Shown here: one piece after another, positions 1-11,910 of the stretch
Position numbering within the stretch: position 1 is the first letter of the stretch
How the letters are laid out: the number at the start of each line of letters is the position of its first letter
Assembly (NCBI GenBank): GCA_023376005.1
Contig: CM042157.1
Span: 92,261,349-92,325,348 of the forward strand
Reading direction: 5' to 3'
Length of the DNA: 64,000 nucleotides
DNA from: Doryteuthis pealeii
Taxonomy: Eukaryota > Mollusca > Cephalopoda > Myopsida > Loliginidae
Program-made: the position numbers and the translations under genes
The notes under the pieces: model-generated
What the model was told of the DNA's origin: nothing
Seen by the model: the letters and a program-made list of their open reading frames with translations, nothing else
Databases searched by the model: none

Positions 1-1
1 A

Positions 2-3000
2 ATTTCATTGGATGAAAAAGATATAAAATTCACACATTTCCCTTTGTTCAACAGAATCTGCTGGAATTCAAGACAAATATATCATTCCTTTTTAAAATTC
101 AGCTTGGAAAGACATTGGACACGGATGGTTCTCTTAAAAACCTCAGATACTCAAGTATCCCGTGCATTAGATCGTTATGCCCGTCGTCTGAATTTAGAAA
201 CAATTGATGTAATAATCGATTCTAGAAAAGTTCAGTGGAAAGCTGACGATCCAGATATTACTAAAGTTTTAAGTCAAGCTATGGAAGCGGTAAGGAAAGA
301 AGAAGTTAAAGTTATCGCCTGCTTTGCAAACTACATACAAATACCTGCCATATTATATATCGCTAAGAAAAAAAGGTTATCATCTCTGGAAGGTTATCAA
401 TGGGTTTTTGTCAGTCAATATGCATGGGCTTTTCCCTTCAACAATTCGTTATTATGTAATGAGTTTCCAGAATGTACTACTGCTTTCGAAGGGACTCTTT
501 TGTTTACTGAGGCTTATAACACAAGCTTCATGCACACAGAAGACTGGGAAAGAGTGTTAACTTACTACTACACGGTTGACAAATCAATATACCTTGGATT
601 AATGCCTGTGTTTCCAAATACTGATACAAGTGCTAAGATGGCCTTAGGATATGATGCCACCTGGTTATTTGCACAAACATTAACGAACATAGTTTCCAAA
701 AGCCTTACGGCAACAACAAAAAGAATTACTGAAGAATTGAGAAGAGTGACAATTGAAGGTTTATCAGGTAATTTAAAGCTAGATGCAAATGGAGACCGGG
801 AGGGATTTCATGCAAATATTCGAATAATCGATACTACAAAGGGTAAACAATCGATGGAAGAAATCGCTCCTTTATACAAATACATTGCAATGACACCTGA
901 CAATAATAATATAGAATATGTATACGAGGATGATAAAAACACGCCTTTAACTAAAGATACAATTTTAGAGAGTAAACTTCCTATATCGTCAATTTATAAT
1001 ATACACACTTTTAGGTCAAAAAGTGGTAGGGTCAGCAGAAGTAATTTACAAATGGTAATATACAGTAATGAATCATGGCCATCAATAGATATAATCCGCA
1101 AGGAGAAGACTATTCCATCCTTTACATGTAGTCATCCTTGTGGAAATAATATCTCAGAAGACGATGTAAACTTATATACCAGAGGAATATGTATTTCCAT
1201 GAACATGTGTAAATGCTATCCAGGATACTACGGAACTTACTGTGAAAAGAAAATATGTCTGTGTTATCATGGCTATTGCGATGTCCCAAAGAATTGTATA
1301 TGTTATGAAGGTTACGCGGGCAAAACATGTACTATTCCCATTTGTACTGGTGGTTGCAGACATGGCAAATGCATTCAACCAAATAAATGCCATTGTTTTA
1401 AACATTACTGGGTCGGTCAACAGTGTCATATTCATGTGGCCACAATTCTGGTTCCATTCATTATTATCATGATTTTGTTTTTTTATCTTGGTTACACATT
1501 TTTAATTTTCTTTCGGAGGCGTATTGAACACGTAACTGCTCTCTCAAATCTTGACTGGTTGGTGGATTGGCAAGACGTGAATTTGGAAGAGAAAGGCCAC
1601 CCTTCGATGAAGAGTATTTCAGTATTAAGTACCGCAGGGATTTTGTCGAATGCTCTTTGCAGCTGGAAGAAACGAAAATGGTATTTGAAGAAAATACATT
1701 CTAATACTGTCGACCAAAATGACGAGAATGTGCGTTTGGAGATGGTCGAATTGATTAGTCTAAATCATCAGAATTTAATCACGTACGGTGGAGCGTGTCT
1801 TGTTAATCCTAATGTGTGCTTTCTTGTAGAACCAGCTCAGAAAGGTAGTTTGGAAGACATATTACAGAACGAAACGATACATCTGGACTGGAATTTCAAA
1901 TTCTCTTTCATGAAAGATATTTGTCGTGGAATGAATTTTCTGCATACTAAAACAAAAATCGGTTCGCATGGCCGCCTCAAATCCTCAAACTGCTTATTGG
2001 ATAATCGTTGGTGCGTTAGAATAACCGATTTTGGTGCACCAACGATTCGCTATGGTCCTTACTTGATAGAAAAAACCGAAGAGGAACAAGAAGACGAATA
2101 CTTTGCAATGCAAGAATTATTGCTCTGGACAGCACCAGAATTATTGGAATCGGTCTCTTGTCTCGATGATGTTCGTATGGGTACACAAGAAGGTGATGTA
2201 TACTCATTTGGTATTGTCGTATCAGAGATCGCTACGAGGAACTTGCCGTTCACGTACGAACGTGATTACCTATCTACTTGTGCAGTGATTGACTTAATCG
2301 TAAATCCTGGCGATCCATCGGTAGAACAAGAGTTAGAAATCTGGGAATCACTCGGGATTGATTGGAAAGTAGTCCGCCCTTACATTCATCCTGATTATCT
2401 CCCAGAAGGAAGATCAGAACGAACTAAATTTCGGAAAATGCTTGATGATGTGTGGGACAATGATCCACTTGCAAGGATTACGTTTCAAAAATTAACTACA
2501 GTGCTCGACAATATATTTCCAACTAAAGAAGAACTAATGGACAATTTGATGCATTTGTTAGAATCCTATTCGAAAAATCTAGAAAAAATTGTTATCGAGA
2601 GAACCGATGCTTTAGAAGAAGAAAAAACTAAAGTCGAAAATATTGTGAGTCAAATGTTGCCTAAAAAGGTAATTGAAGAATTGAAGAATGGCAACAAAGT
2701 GGAACCGGAGAATTTTGAATGTGTCACTGTTTATTACAGTGATATTGTTGGTTTTACGACAATCGCAAAGAATATCCAACCGATGCAAGTAGTGGATCTT
2801 TTGAATGATTTGTATATTCTGTTTGATGGTATTTTATCACAATATGATGTATATAAAGTGGAGACCATTGGTGATGCTTATGTCGTAGCAAGTGGAGTTC
2901 CAATATTGAACGACAACTTACACGCCGGTGAGATAGCCACTGCATCATTGGATATGATGTCATCCATAATGACTAAGGAAGTTCCACAACTTAACGTTAA

Positions 3001-3298
3001 ATTACAACTGCGATTGGGTATCAATACAGGGCCTGTAGTTGCTGGTGTGGTTGGTCTGAAGATGCCTCGTTATACCTTATTCGGGGAGACTATGCAAATA
3101 GCCTCCACTATGGAATCTTCATCAAAGTCAATGCATATTCAAATATCTGAAGACACTGTAAAAGTTCTTCAAGAACTTGGGGGTTACTTGATGAAGTACC
3201 GTGGGACCATGAAAGTTTGTGGCAAAAATATTGATACCTACTGGCTAATTGGAAAAAGAGGTTATTCTAAACCTCTTCCAAAATTTGAAGTAGACTAA
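2..3298 (+). CDS. Receptor-type guanylate cyclase paralogue 1, 5' part outside the window
   Basis: Predicted single-pass membrane receptor with a cytoplasmic class III nucleotide cyclase that would make cGMP. The frame is open to the left edge; the first readable codons align with the middle of the two downstream paralogues, so the protein starts outside. Visible parts in order: ANF-receptor/periplasmic-binding-like region to about 1110, three EGF-like modules about 1120-1435, membrane segment about 1436-1515, kinase-homology domain about 1620-2510 with HGRLKSSN in place of the HRD catalytic loop but DFG kept, coiled coil about 2550-2690, cyclase about 2700-3260. Metal aspartates are at 2741-2743 (SDIVGFT) and 2873-2875 (GDAY). 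Thr (3074), Gln (3095) and Thr (3107) stand where family members have Cys, Asn and Arg. No intron, no internal stop. Cyclase family is certain; catalytic competence is doubtful. Confidence 0.93.
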   Translation: MSLDEKDIKFTHFPLFNRICWNSRQIYHSFLKFSLERHWTRMVLLKTSDTQVSRALDRYARRLNLETIDVIIDSRKVQWKADDPDITKVLSQAMEAVRKEEVKVIACFANYIQIPAILYIAKKKRLSSLEGYQWVFVSQYAWAFPFNNSLLCNEFPECTTAFEGTLLFTEAYNTSFMHTEDWERVLTYYYTVDKSIYLGLMPVFPNTDTSAKMALGYDATWLFAQTLTNIVSKSLTATTKRITEELRRVTIEGLSGNLKLDANGDREGFHANIRIIDTTKGKQSMEEIAPLYKYIAMTPDNNNIEYVYEDDKNTPLTKDTILESKLPISSIYNIHTFRSKSGRVSRSNLQMVIYSNESWPSIDIIRKEKTIPSFTCSHPCGNNISEDDVNLYTRGICISMNMCKCYPGYYGTYCEKKICLCYHGYCDVPKNCICYEGYAGKTCTIPICTGGCRHGKCIQPNKCHCFKHYWVGQQCHIHVATILVPFIIIMILFFYLGYTFLIFFRRRIEHVTALSNLDWLVDWQDVNLEEKGHPSMKSISVLSTAGILSNALCSWKKRKWYLKKIHSNTVDQNDENVRLEMVELISLNHQNLITYGGACLVNPNVCFLVEPAQKGSLEDILQNETIHLDWNFKFSFMKDICRGMNFLHTKTKIGSHGRLKSSNCLLDNRWCVRITDFGAPTIRYGPYLIEKTEEEQEDEYFAMQELLLWTAPELLESVSCLDDVRMGTQEGDVYSFGIVVSEIATRNLPFTYERDYLSTCAVIDLIVNPGDPSVEQELEIWESLGIDWKVVRPYIHPDYLPEGRSERTKFRKMLDDVWDNDPLARITFQKLTTVLDNIFPTKEELMDNLMHLLESYSKNLEKIVIERTDALEEEKTKVENIVSQMLPKKVIEELKNGNKVEPENFECVTVYYSDIVGFTTIAKNIQPMQVVDLLNDLYILFDGILSQYDVYKVETIGDAYVVASGVPILNDNLHAGEIATASLDMMSSIMTKEVPQLNVKLQLRLGINTGPVVAGVVGLKMPRYTLFGETMQIASTMESSSKSMHIQISEDTVKVLQELGGYLMKYRGTMKVCGKNIDTYWLIGKRGYSKPLPKFEVD

Positions 3299-3905
3299 AA
3301 GCAAAAGCCCATGAAATTCTGATTTAGAATTAGTTGTTCCGTACCTAGATTTTAATGTGATTTGACAAGCGATCTATCCGGTGACTATTAAAATAACGTC
3401 CCCAGCTATGTCGTCTCGGTGGTGTTACTTGAAAGAAAACAACCAACTTAGGGCGTTAAATGTATTTTAGAGGGGGGGTTCTCTTTTTTTATATGAACAA
3501 ATGGAGATGGGTGGATAGATATATATGAACAAAGTAAAAAATGAACAAATTGATGTAGGTAGATAGATAGATATATATATATCCATCTTCATATCTAAAC
3601 AAGAATTACGATAAATTTCTATAAATAAACAAGAATTACGACAAATTTCTATAAATAAATTTCTAAACAAATTACGATAAATAAATAAGAATTACAACAA
3701 AAAAAGAGAAGCCCCCGCCCTCTAAAATACATTTAACGCCCTAAGTTTTTTTTTTTAAGTAAACCACCGAGACGACATAGCTGGGGGACGTTATTTTAAT
3801 AGTCACCGGGTAGTAATTTTATTTCAATTTATTTGGGTGATCTGATATTTTTGTTAAAAATAAAAGAAATAAATCTAATTTGTGTCTGTTGTCAGAACTC
3901 TTATG
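3299..3905 (+). other. 3' UTR of cyclase paralogue 1, carrying a foldback insertion
   Basis: Inferred untranslated region. An AATAAA lies at 3868-3873 and a GT-rich stretch follows (ttgtgtctgttg), the usual layout of an animal poly(A) site. The same AATAAA/GT-rich arrangement, with recognisable flanking similarity, follows paralogue 3 at 36088-36113. If this signal is used, the foldback element at 3378-3810 is inside the mature transcript. Confidence 0.5.
3378..3810. mobile_element. Foldback/MITE-like element with about 100-bp inverted arms
   Basis: The left arm (3378 to about 3475, beginning CCGGTGACTATTAAAATAA) is the near-exact reverse complement of the right arm (about 3712 to 3810, ending AGTCACCGGG). 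Both arms contain the same ACGTCCCC, AGCTATGTCGTCTCGG and TTAGGGCGTTAAATG segments. The centre (3476-3710) is AT-rich, with short gatagata and ataaataa runs and no coding potential. A further lone left-arm copy lies at 7951-8042. Probably a non-autonomous DNA transposon. Confidence 0.8.
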
Positions 3906-4069
3906 TTATCAACATTCAAGTTCTAAGCATTTTCCGATGTTTTAAATAGATTTTCTTTGGAAGCGTTCTCTTGAATATCAGCAGTTTATATTATAGCAAT
4001 CTTGTTATTAAATATTTGCATTGTATATGTCATTTGATCGGTGGAGCTGTTTTTGTTGTCTACTTTTTG

Positions 4070-4301
4070 TGGTGTTAAAAGAAAAACTATTCTCTCATAG
4101 AGAAACGATAACATATGAATGTGATTGAAGTAGGGAAAAGAAGATGGGAGTTAAAAAGAAAAGAGAGTGAAGAAGAAGAAGAAGAAGAAGAAGAAGAAGA
4201 AGAAGAAGAAGAAGACTCTATTACGAGTTAAAGTAAGAAAGGTCATTGAATAAAATTTCTGTCTGAAATTTAAAAATGATTAACTCAATTGTTCTTGCTC
4301 C
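4070..4301. other. 3'-flank block shared by the three cyclase paralogues, copy 1 (with GAA microsatellite)
   Basis: Non-coding sequence with ordered matches to 18893-19140 and 38723-38925, downstream of paralogues 2 and 3. Shared landmarks are GTGGTGTTA, GATAACATATG, AAGGTCATTGAAT and a TATACAAAA-type segment. A (GAA)n tract of about 16 units at 4168-4215 is inserted here. The block leads directly into the 91-bp satellite. Confidence 0.7.
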
Positions 4302-7300
4302 TATACAAAAACATATCTTTATTGAAATGCATATATTTTAGGATGAAAGTAATATTTTATTGAGGTTTCTTAAAATGATACAAATTCTATACTATACAAA
4401 AACTTATCTTTATTGAAATGCATATATTTTAGGATGAAAGTAATATTTTATTGAGATTTCTTAAAATGATACAAATTCTATACTATACAAAACTTATCTT
4501 TATTGAAATGCATATATTTTAGGATGAAAGTAATATTTTATTGAGATTTCTTAAAATGATACAAATTCTATACAAAAACTTATCTTTATTGACACTTAAA
4601 ATGATACAAATTCTATAATATACAAAACTTATCTTTATTGAGATGCATATATTTTAGGATGAAAGTAATATTTTATTGAGATTTCTTAAAATGATACAAA
4701 TTCTATACTATACAAAAACTTATTTTTATTGAAATGCATATATTTTAGGATGAAAGTAATATTTTATTGAGGTTTCTTAAAATGATACAAATTCTATACT
4801 ATACAAAAACTTATCTTTATTGAAATGCATATATTTTAGGATGAAAGTAATATTTTATTGAGATTTCTTAAAATGATACAAATTCTATAATATACAAAAA
4901 CTTATCTTTATTGAGATGCATATATTTTAGGATGAAAGTAATATTTTATTGAGATTTCTTAAAATGATACAAATTCTATAATATACAAAAACTTATCTTT
5001 ATTGAGATGCATATATTTTAGGATGAAAGTAATATTTTATTGAGATTTCTTAAAATGATACAAATTCTATACTATACAAAAACTTATTTTATTGAAATGC
5101 ATATATTTTAGGATGAAAGTAATATTTTATTGAGGTTTCTTAAAATGATACAAATTCTATACTATACAAAAACTTATCTTTATTGAAATGCATATATTTT
5201 AGGATGAAAGTAATATTTTATTGAGATTTCTTAAAATGATACAAATTCTATACTATACAAAAACTTATCTTTATTGAAATGCATATATTTTAGGATGAAA
5301 GTAATATTTTATTGAGATTTCTTAAAATGATACAAATTCTATACTATACAAAAACTTATCTTTATTGAAATGCATATATTTTAGGATGAAAGTAATATTT
5401 TATTGAGATTTCTTAAAATGATACAAATTCTATACTATACAAAAACTTATCTTTATTGAAATGCATATATTTTAGGATGAAAGTAATATTTTATTGAGAT
5501 TTCTTAAAATGATACAAATTCTATACTATACAAAAACTTATCTTATTGAATGCATATATTTTAGGATGAAAGTAATATTTTATTGAGATTTCTTAAAATG
5601 ATACAAATTCTATACTATACAAAAACTTATCTTTATTGAAATGCATATATTTTAGGATGAAAGTAATATTTTATTGAGATTTCTTAAAATGATACAAATT
5701 CTATACTATACAAAAACTTATCTTTATTGAAATGCATATATTTTAGGATGAAAGTAATATTTTATTGAGATTTCTTAAAATGATACAAATTCTATACTAT
5801 ACAAAAACTTATCTTTATTGAAATGCATATATTTTTAGGATGAAAGTAATATTTTATTGAGATTTCTTAAAATGATACAAATTCTATACTATACAAAAAC
5901 TTATCTTTATTGAAATGCATATATTTTAGGATGAAAGTAATATTTTATTGAGATTTCTTAAAATGATACAAATTCTATACTATACAAAAACTTATCTTTA
6001 TTGAAATGCATATATTTTAGGATGAAAGTAATATTTTATTGAGATTTCTTAAAATGATACAAATTCTATACTATACAAAAAAACTTATCTTTATTGAAAT
6101 GCATATATTTTAGGATGAAAGTAATATTTTGAGATTTCTTAAAATGATACAAATTCTATACTATACAAAAACTTATCTTTATTGAAATGCATATATTTAG
6201 GATGAAAGTAATATTTTATTGAGGTTTCTTAAAATGATACAAATTCTATACTATACAAAAACTTATCTTTATTGAAATGCATATATTTTAGGATGAAAGT
6301 AATATTTTATTGAGATTTCTTAAAATGATACAAATTCTATAATATACAAAAACTTATCTTTATTGAGATGCATATATTTTAGGATGAAAGTAATATTTTA
6401 TTGAGATTTCTTAAAATGATACAAATTCTATAATATACAAAAACTTATCTTTATTGAAATGCATATATTTTAGGATGAAAGTAATATTTTTGAGATTTCT
6501 TAAAATGATACAAATTCTATACTATACAAAAACTTATCTTTATTGAAATGCATATATTTTAGGATGAAAGTAATATTTTATTGAGATTTCTTAAAATGAT
6601 ACAAATTCTATACTATACAAAAACTTATCTTTATTGAAATGCATATATTTTAGGATGAAAGTAATATTTTATTGAGATTTCTTAAAATGATACAAATTCT
6701 ATACTATACAAAAACTTATCTTTATTGAAATGCATATATTTTAGGATGAAAGTAATATTTTGAGATTTCTTAAAATGATACAAATTCTATACTATACAAA
6801 AACTTATCTTTATTGAAATGCATATATTTTAGGATGAAAGTAATATTTTGAGATTTCTTAAAATGATACAAATTCTATACTATACAAAAACTTATCTTTA
6901 TTGAAATGCATATATTTTAGGATGAAAGTAATATTTTATTGAGGTTTCTTAAAATGATACAAATTCTATACTATACAAAAACTTATCTTTATTGAAATGC
7001 ATATATTTTAGGATGAAAGTAATATTTTATTGAGATTTCTTAAAATGATACAAATTCTATAATATACAAAAACTTATCTTTATTGAAATGCATATATTTT
7101 AGGATGAAAGTAATATTTTATTGAGATTTCTTAAAATGATACAAATTCTATACTATACAAAAACTTATCTTTATTGAAATGCATATATTTTAGGATGAAA
7201 GTAATATTTTATTGAGATTTCTTAAAATGATACAAATTCTATAATATACAAAAACTTATCTTTATTGAATGCATATATTTTAGGATGAAAGTAATATTTT

Positions 7301-7330
7301 ATTCTTATCTTATAATGATACAAATTCTAT
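4302..7330. repeat. Tandem satellite, 91-bp unit, about 33 copies
   Basis: Units are near-identical and recur every 91 bp, for example ttgagattt at 5221 and 5312. Each unit contains TATACAAAAACTTATC, GAAATGCATATATTTTAGG and TTCTTAAAATGATACAAATT segments. Sub-variants (CTATACTATAC versus CTATAATATAC; GAGGTTTC versus GAGATTTC; a TATTTTGAG deletion form) occur in runs, as expected of higher-order amplification. One unit near 4580-4600 is internally deleted. Every frame has stops, so it is non-coding. The first unit grades into the cyclase 3' flank. Confidence 0.95.
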
Positions 7331-7427
7331 TTATACACGTAAATTTTGATTTACCGTGTAAACAAAATTTCATATACAAACATCTCCATTTTCTTTCTTT
7401 TTTGGACATTGGGCGAAAATTATTTTT
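7331..7427. other. AT-rich spacer
   Basis: Single-copy-looking AT-rich sequence between the satellite and the next element. Nothing recognisable. Confidence 0.4.
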
Positions 7428-7862
7428 ACTAGAAAAATAAAAAAACACCCGCGATGTAAAATTAATTTTTAAAAAGATATTGCCTGAGGGGATGGGAGCT
7501 GAAAATTCGATGTCATAGAGTGTGTACTATAAGTATGTAAAATTTATTAAAGGAGTAAAAAAAAGAAAGAAAGACAATTTCAGTTCTGATAACTTTAAAT
7601 AACATGTTGATGCCCGGCCTTATATATTTATATATAGATTGTTTTATTCTAATATAATTTAGAATGAAACAATCTATATATAAATATATAACGCCAGGTA
7701 TCTATTTATTGAAACAATGAGTATTTTCTAACGTTGCATGCTCACATTTTGAGTATATTTATTATATGTTATGACGTTGGATTGATAATGTGACGTAAGC
7801 AATGACGCAGTTTTTTTACAGACAAAAACCGGAAACGAATCTCCATTATTAATAGATATCAC
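7428..7862 (-). mobile_element. Helitron-like non-autonomous element, family 1, copy A
   Basis: Reverse-complement copy of the element at 24647-25094. Its 3' end (here the left side) reads CGCGGGTGT then a T-rich run and CTAG; its 5' end (right side) reads TCTATTAATAATGGAGATTC. Internal matches include the CGTCA-rich stretch and GAGCATGCAACGTTAGA. A nested palindromic stretch at about 7615-7700 (TATATATTTATATATAGATTG and its complement) is extra. No transposase. Confidence 0.55.
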
Positions 7863-7950
7863 TTTTTTTCTTCATTTAGTCTACTTATGCATAACACTAA
7901 GTGGTAATTTATGAGGAAGTGCGACCCGGTCTCCTGCCTCAGAAATTGCT

Positions 7951-8370
7951 ACCCGGTGACTATTAAAATAATGTCCCCAGCTATGTCGTCTCGGTAGTGT
8001 TACTTAAAAAAACAAACAACCAACTTAGGGTGTTAAATGTATTTCAAAGCTGTTCGTTTTATAGAGAGTGGCAGCCGAAAGTTGGATCAAATGAAGTTAT
8101 TTTCATTTCACCCGGGAATCGCTTTCATTGGATGAAATTCGAATTTTATTTACCAATTCTTTATTTTTATTTAATGTCAGGAATTGACTATCAAAGCGGA
8201 ACTCCCGATCGGAGCCCATGCGCAGATATGTGTTAAAATGGTCATTCTGTTTTAGGTAACGATAGAGGACACTTCCGATTTTGTTTGTTTTGTTGGCGAG
8301 TGTATGTATCTTTTATTAGTGAATCGGGAGATTTCTGCATTTGCTTATACAACATCGAGTAGCCCAACAT
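7951..8370. repeat. Lone foldback arm followed by dispersed repeat E, copy 1
   Basis: 7951-8042 matches the left arm of the 3378-3810 element (CCGGTGACTATTAAAATAATG). From about 8043 to 8365 the sequence is shared, in reverse complement, with 49588-49910; landmarks are GGAACTCCCGATCGGAGCCC and GTGAATCGGGAGATTTC. Two dispersed copies prove it is a repeat. It may be an LTR piece, as the second copy lies near Gypsy remains, but no termini were found. Confidence 0.6.
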
Positions 8371-9258
8371 GTTGTGTTATCTGGCCTTTGCTCTTTGGGG
8401 CATCTTTTTGTTGTACCTCAAAATAAACTAGCAGTAACAATTACGCCATGTTGGACGGATTCACATTTCTGCTCTCTCAAATAAATTCTTTTTTGGTCTT
8501 TTTCAGTTTTAGTATATTTGAACATTACACTACAATGCAGCAAGGAATTAATTGAACAATATATATATATATTGTAAAAAATTGAAAAAACACAAGTTTA
8601 TAGACGAATAATGTTTATTTCGCCTACGCTGCAGTGTTTCGATCTGTTTCGATAGATCTTTATCAGATTATTTGAAGTGAGCACATACGTGCACTCACTC
8701 CAAACAAACTTTTTATTTATTCGGAAATGAGGTACAGCGCATGTGCACACAGCTCGGCATGTAGCCGGAAGTTTGGTTTTGGGGGAGAGGTGATAAAACT
8801 GGTCATATCACTACACGGATCTATCTAGCTAGGCTCACTCACCGACCGATTCATTCAAAAATAAAAATAAAATTATCAGGGCTTTCGTTAGTTTGAGGAA
8901 AAATAAATTATTATTGAAGATAAGAAGTCTGCCAGCCTCTATTTTTTTTAATAGTCGATCTTGAAATGTGAGAGAGAAAAAAAATCTATTTAAAATTGTT
9001 GACGAACGCAGTGTTCCTAGATTAAAAAAAAAAAGAAGAAATGCCGTAACGGCTCACTCGATTACGCTAAGTGAACTGTGTGTGTGTGTGTGTGTATGTG
9101 TGCAAGCATGAGTGTGTATTACATTAAATTATAATTAATAGAAAAAAATATATACCCTATTTAATTGAAATAATGGCATCCTCCATTTTTGAAAACTGCG
9201 TTGATAAATGTGTGGGTGTGGGTGTGAATTTTCACTTCCATTTTTTCTTCATATATAT
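8371..9258. other. Intergenic, no gene seen
   Basis: AT-rich sequence with a short (TA)n near 8560, a (TG)n near 9077 and poly-A/T runs. Segments such as TCTTTATCAGATTATT near 8658 look like old repeat fragments, but no second copy was found in the window. Confidence 0.4.
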
Positions 9259-10309
9259 TAGGATGGCCCAAAGATCGTCTGCTCGCGGCAGATTTTTTTA
9301 AACGAATTAAAATTAATTAAATCGATTATTTAAGGTCAAACTTTTGTCTAAATCGATAAGTATTAACATAATGACCATCATTAAAAAAAGAAAAATATCA
9401 TTACATATGCAGTTTATTTTTAATACATTTAAAACTATTTGTTATGGTCAATTTCGATATCGATCCGCCATTTTGTATGTTTTTCAATGGTTTCTAGGGC
9501 TTGTTTACAAATTTAATGTAACATTCACGATTGCAAAAAAATTTACCAAAAATCAGGGAATTATCCGATTTTAATGAAATTTTCTGTATTGATTTATCAA
9601 TTAATCAATTTTTAGTTATTTTATTTCAAAATTTTAATTAAATATTTTTGCTATGAAAAAGGAATATATAAAAATCATTTTAAAAAATGAAAAGCCTGAT
9701 GTTAAGTTTAAAATGTTATATTTTTAGTTTCTAGAAATAAATATCTATTTAATGCAAACCTTATTTTAGATACAAAAAGTAATAAGTTTTGAAAAAAAAA
9801 AACTCTATTGAAAATGTAGCAGAAAAATATCGATGTATAATTTTTTCTTTTATAAGATAATAGCCAATTAAATAATTATCGAAATGAGTAAAAAAGAAAT
9901 CTCCCAAAAAATTTTTATTTATGTTTTTTTTTACATTTTATTTTCCGATTTTCGGTACTTATTTTCCCATAAAAGGCCACCATAAAAATTCTGTTTCTAT
10001 TCATAACTTTGGTCTTTTATCTCTTTATTTATACTGTAATTAGTACAGTATAAGACCAACTCGATCAAAATGTTACGCCCCCAACATAAGCGGGGGGGGG
10101 GGGGGTCAAAATTAAGTGACCTGAAAAAAAATGAGAAAATTTTGAAATAAAATAAATAATGCACTATAAAGATCATTCATTAATAAATAAACACTGAAAA
10201 TTTCATTAAAATCCGATGATTCCCTGATTTTTGGTAAATTATTTTCTGTAGGAGGGGGCTAAATTCAATTTGTCAAAAACGCATTTTCGGTCAAATTTGG
10301 GCCATTCTA
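9259..10309. mobile_element. TA-flanked DNA transposon with subterminal inverted repeats, copy 1
   Basis: Ends are TA-GGATGGCCCAAA and TTTGGGCCATTC-TA. A segment of about 100 bp at 9535-9640 (AAAAATCAGGGAATTATCCG onward) recurs inverted at about 10115-10240, so the element folds back on itself. A diverged second copy lies inverted at 28556-29579. A G-run of 15 lies at 10091-10105. No transposase frame: non-autonomous. Confidence 0.65.
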
Positions 10310-10311
10310 AT

Positions 10312-10361
10312 AGATATAGATATAGATATAGATATAGATATAGATATAGATATAGATATAG
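10312..10361. repeat. (GATATA)n microsatellite
   Basis: Eight or so uninterrupted hexamers directly before the SINE head. Confidence 0.9.
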
Positions 10362-10640
10362 ATGGTGTAATGGTTAAGGTCATGGGAAATGGACTCGTCG
10401 CCCCGAGTTCAAATCCTGGACGTGGTAATTGCATTTCACTTAGCGCTAATACCCTTGGGAAAGGTATGAATCCTACTCTCCCTCCCAGTTGTGGATAAAT
10501 AGCAGGGCAGACTGGGTTCTTTAACCATGGCTAGGTAATCAGTCTAGGAGAAGGAAAACTCTGAATTAAAACCTGTTCAACTCCGCTTAAGAAATTGACC
10601 TTGTGTCGTATCCTGCTCGTGCGGAGGAGTTGGTAAATAT
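10362..10640 (+). mobile_element. tRNA-derived SINE, copy 1
   Basis: The head carries an A-box-like TGGTGTAATGG and a B-box-like GAGTTCAAATCC 40-50 bp later, the internal RNA polymerase III promoter of tRNA-like genes. The body (ACTTAGCGCTAATACCCTTG, AGCAGGGCAGACTGGGTTC) is almost the same at 23156-23440, and its 3' half recurs in decayed form at 56290-56443. It ends GGAGTTGGTAAATATATA. Confidence 0.85.
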
Positions 10641-11027
10641 ATATAATATATACTCATCCTGTTTGAAAAAGAGAATTTGTCTATTGTCGATTTTGAAATA
10701 TGTATTCTTTTTTCAAAAACTGTTACAATAAGAGATACATGACTGTCGCTGACCGAGAAAAGCGTTGGCGGATGTGCTTCTATTTGAAACTACCGCATAA
10801 CTTTTTTGCAGCATCGATGTTTTCGTTTTGAATTCATATTATTTTCGTCTCCGCTCTTGTTAAGACCGGAGTAAAACAAACTCTGAAGATGATTTTTATA
10901 AATCGAAATATTGTTCAATATTAGCTATGAATATGATATAAAATCTTTTCACTTTAACAGCATATTGTGTTGTTTTCATATCCTTTTATCTATACTCATA
11001 CCGTCGGATTCATTTCCTTTCTATCAA

Positions 11028-11092
<65 letters not shown>

Positions 11093-11517
11093 TACCATAA
11101 GAGAAGAATGAATGATACTATTAGAATCTATTTCTGTTGTTTGGATTGGTTTTGAAATTAAGTTATTAAAAAAAAGGTAAAAGAATTTAAAAACAAACGC
11201 TAGCTCAAATGATATTATTTTAAAAATAGTGTTCAAAGGGAAACAAAACGGCAAGACAGCGTTCATAAGTTATCTCCCTTGCATTGACGGAAAAGACGGC
11301 ATGTAACCTTCGAACATATAAGACGACCATTATCGCACTCCTGCGAAACGAACTCATCCTACTTTGACCCTTTCACTCCGAGAAGGAAAAATATTGAACC
11401 CTTCTATCAACATTCAAGCCTTCTATAAAGTCTCCCGCCCGGCGATAAGAATGACCCTATATAAAAGATAAGTGATCTATTCATCTTTAATTAAGAAAGA
11501 CATTCGTAATACATGTT

Positions 11518-11562
<45 letters not shown>

Positions 11563-11910
11563 AACAAAAAAAAAAACAAGCCAACACCCAAATAAACACA
11601 AGCATTCACCACAAACAGACAGTTTTTCTTTCTTTCCATATTGTCCGGAAATTACAACTTTTGTTAAACTTCAACATTTGTGTTTGCCACATTTTCTTTC
11701 ATTGTTTTTTTTAACGGTTTTCATGTATATCGCGGAGTTATCTCAATAAATAGACCTCACAACGTCCACTCCGAATTTCTAGATCGAATAACGATCCACC
11801 TTCGGATTTATTCATTTCATTACTTAGGTGTGAGGCGGGGAATTCTTATCGACAGAATTCCCTATCGAATTTAATCATTCCTCACCTCGACCGTCACAAT
11901 ATCTTATTAT
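10641..11910. other. Intergenic with (TA)n and (CA)n microsatellites
   Basis: Contains (TA)n at about 11029-11088, (CA)n at about 11519-11559 and a mollusc-type repeat motif GTTATCTCCCTT at 11268. The reading frames across the microsatellites are low-complexity artefacts. Nothing else recognised. Confidence 0.5.

Noticed and set aside
4302..7330. CRISPR-like array
   Set aside because: Units are contiguous and nearly identical with no unique spacers, in a eukaryotic context.
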